Shown one piece after another: positions 31,937 to 32,072 of a stretch of DNA of 32,072 bases; position 1 is the first letter of the stretch, and each line of letters opens with the position of its first letter. Origin of the DNA: Candidatus Limosilactobacillus intestinipullorum (lineage in GTDB: Bacteria > Bacillota > Bacilli > Lactobacillales > Lactobacillaceae). The notes below the pieces were generated by a model, which was not told the DNA's origin, did no database searches, and worked only from the letters and a program-made list of their open reading frames with translations. The stretch covers positions 1-32,072 of the forward strand of contig DXAF01000035.1 of assembly GCA_019117185.1 (NCBI GenBank), written 5' to 3'. A program made the position numbers and the translations under genes.

Positions 31937-31997
31937 CCCATAAAGGTCTTTAATGGTGTCGTCACAACATTCCATTAGAAAGAAGGACCTTTATGGG
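31937..31997 (+). promoter_or_regulatory. Foldback hairpin over the second transposase start
   Basis: CCCATAAAGGTC (31937-31948) pairs perfectly with GACCTTTATGGG (31986-31997), which includes the ATG and part of the AAGGA. An inner stem TAATGG/CCATTA (31951-31956, 31972-31977) is nested. Confidence 0.7.
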
Positions 31998-32072
31998 CAC
32001 CACTATTTTATCATTTGAAGACCGCATTGTCATCGAAACGCTTCGTCATGAAAAGCGATCTCTTCGATATAT
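31993..32072 (+). CDS. IS30-family transposase, N-terminal 26 codons
   Basis: The product begins MGTTILSFEDRIVIETLRHE and continues KRSLRY to the window edge. This opening (SFEDRxxIETLR) is typical of the IS30-type transposases common in lactobacilli (ISLpl1-like). It is clearly a different subtype from the transposase at 30472. The ATG has AAGGA six bases upstream. Completeness cannot be judged. Confidence 0.8.
   Translation, partial: MGTTILSFEDRIVIETLRHEKRSLRY

Larger units (their letters stand above)
31896..32072 (+). mobile_element. Start of a second IS30-type element (cut by window edge)
   Basis: The AT-rich end GATTGTAAAATTTAAATTG, similar in style to the other IS end, is followed by a transposase start. 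The exact left border is approximate because the partner end is outside the window. Confidence 0.65.

Noticed and set aside
30460-32072. Composite transposon carrying cargo
   Set aside because: The two IS30-type elements belong to different subtypes and only 375 bp with no intact gene lie between them.

Overview
The window reads as a chromosomal segment of a heterofermentative lactobacillus, most likely a Limosilactobacillus (fermentum/reuteri/mucosae-like). The evidence is a GC-rich low-GC-Gram-positive gene style, the first codons of a phosphoketolase at the left edge, an SMK (SAM-III) riboswitch on metK (a Lactobacillales trait), a leucine T-box on leuS, PepD and PepV dipeptidases, PerR, and IS30-family insertion sequences. 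Species is inferred from gene style only.

Layout. 1-2300: the phosphoketolase start (minus), a membrane acyltransferase, and a GntR/UTRA regulator convergent with it. 2366-6514: YbaK/EbsC-type deacylase, PepD, then a TIM-barrel epimerase-like protein and an AI-2E-type membrane protein in a tight pair. 6701-8913: a 55-aa protein and a VanZ-like protein (minus), divergent from a CycA-like permease. 9138-11789: PerR (minus) divergent from a 14-TM MFS exporter, then a 3-methyladenine glycosylase that has lost its zinc ligands. 11801-15877: metK and leuS, each behind its own riboswitch. 15986-18006: a solo HicB-like protein and a MurJ/YtgP-type flippase. 18232-24796: NAD(P)H-hydrate dehydratase, PepV, a universal stress protein, an L,D-transpeptidase, a GH73 glucosaminidase and a deoxynucleoside kinase. 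24975-28582: an unknown two-half protein, RbsR-RbsK, and a small membrane protein overlapping a CPBP protease. 28597-28920: a probable stand-alone small RNA with a cre box on its promoter. 28952-30337: YbjQ-like protein, a K+ channel and tRNA-Leu(CAG). 30460-32072: AT-richer DNA with one complete IS30-type element, a possible gene remnant and the start of a second IS30-type element.

Themes. Cell-wall and envelope functions (acyltransferase, flippase, L,D-transpeptidase, GH73, VanZ-like) are spread through the window. Translation and methyl supply (metK, leuS) are under cis RNA control.

The most notable signals are: (i) four copies of a structured 155-195 bp repeat, all lying between convergent genes, with whole stems replaced by compensatory changes; (ii) an unassigned structured RNA of about 290 nt with a consensus CcpA box over its -35; (iii) foldback hairpins that trap the transposase start codon in both IS30-type elements.
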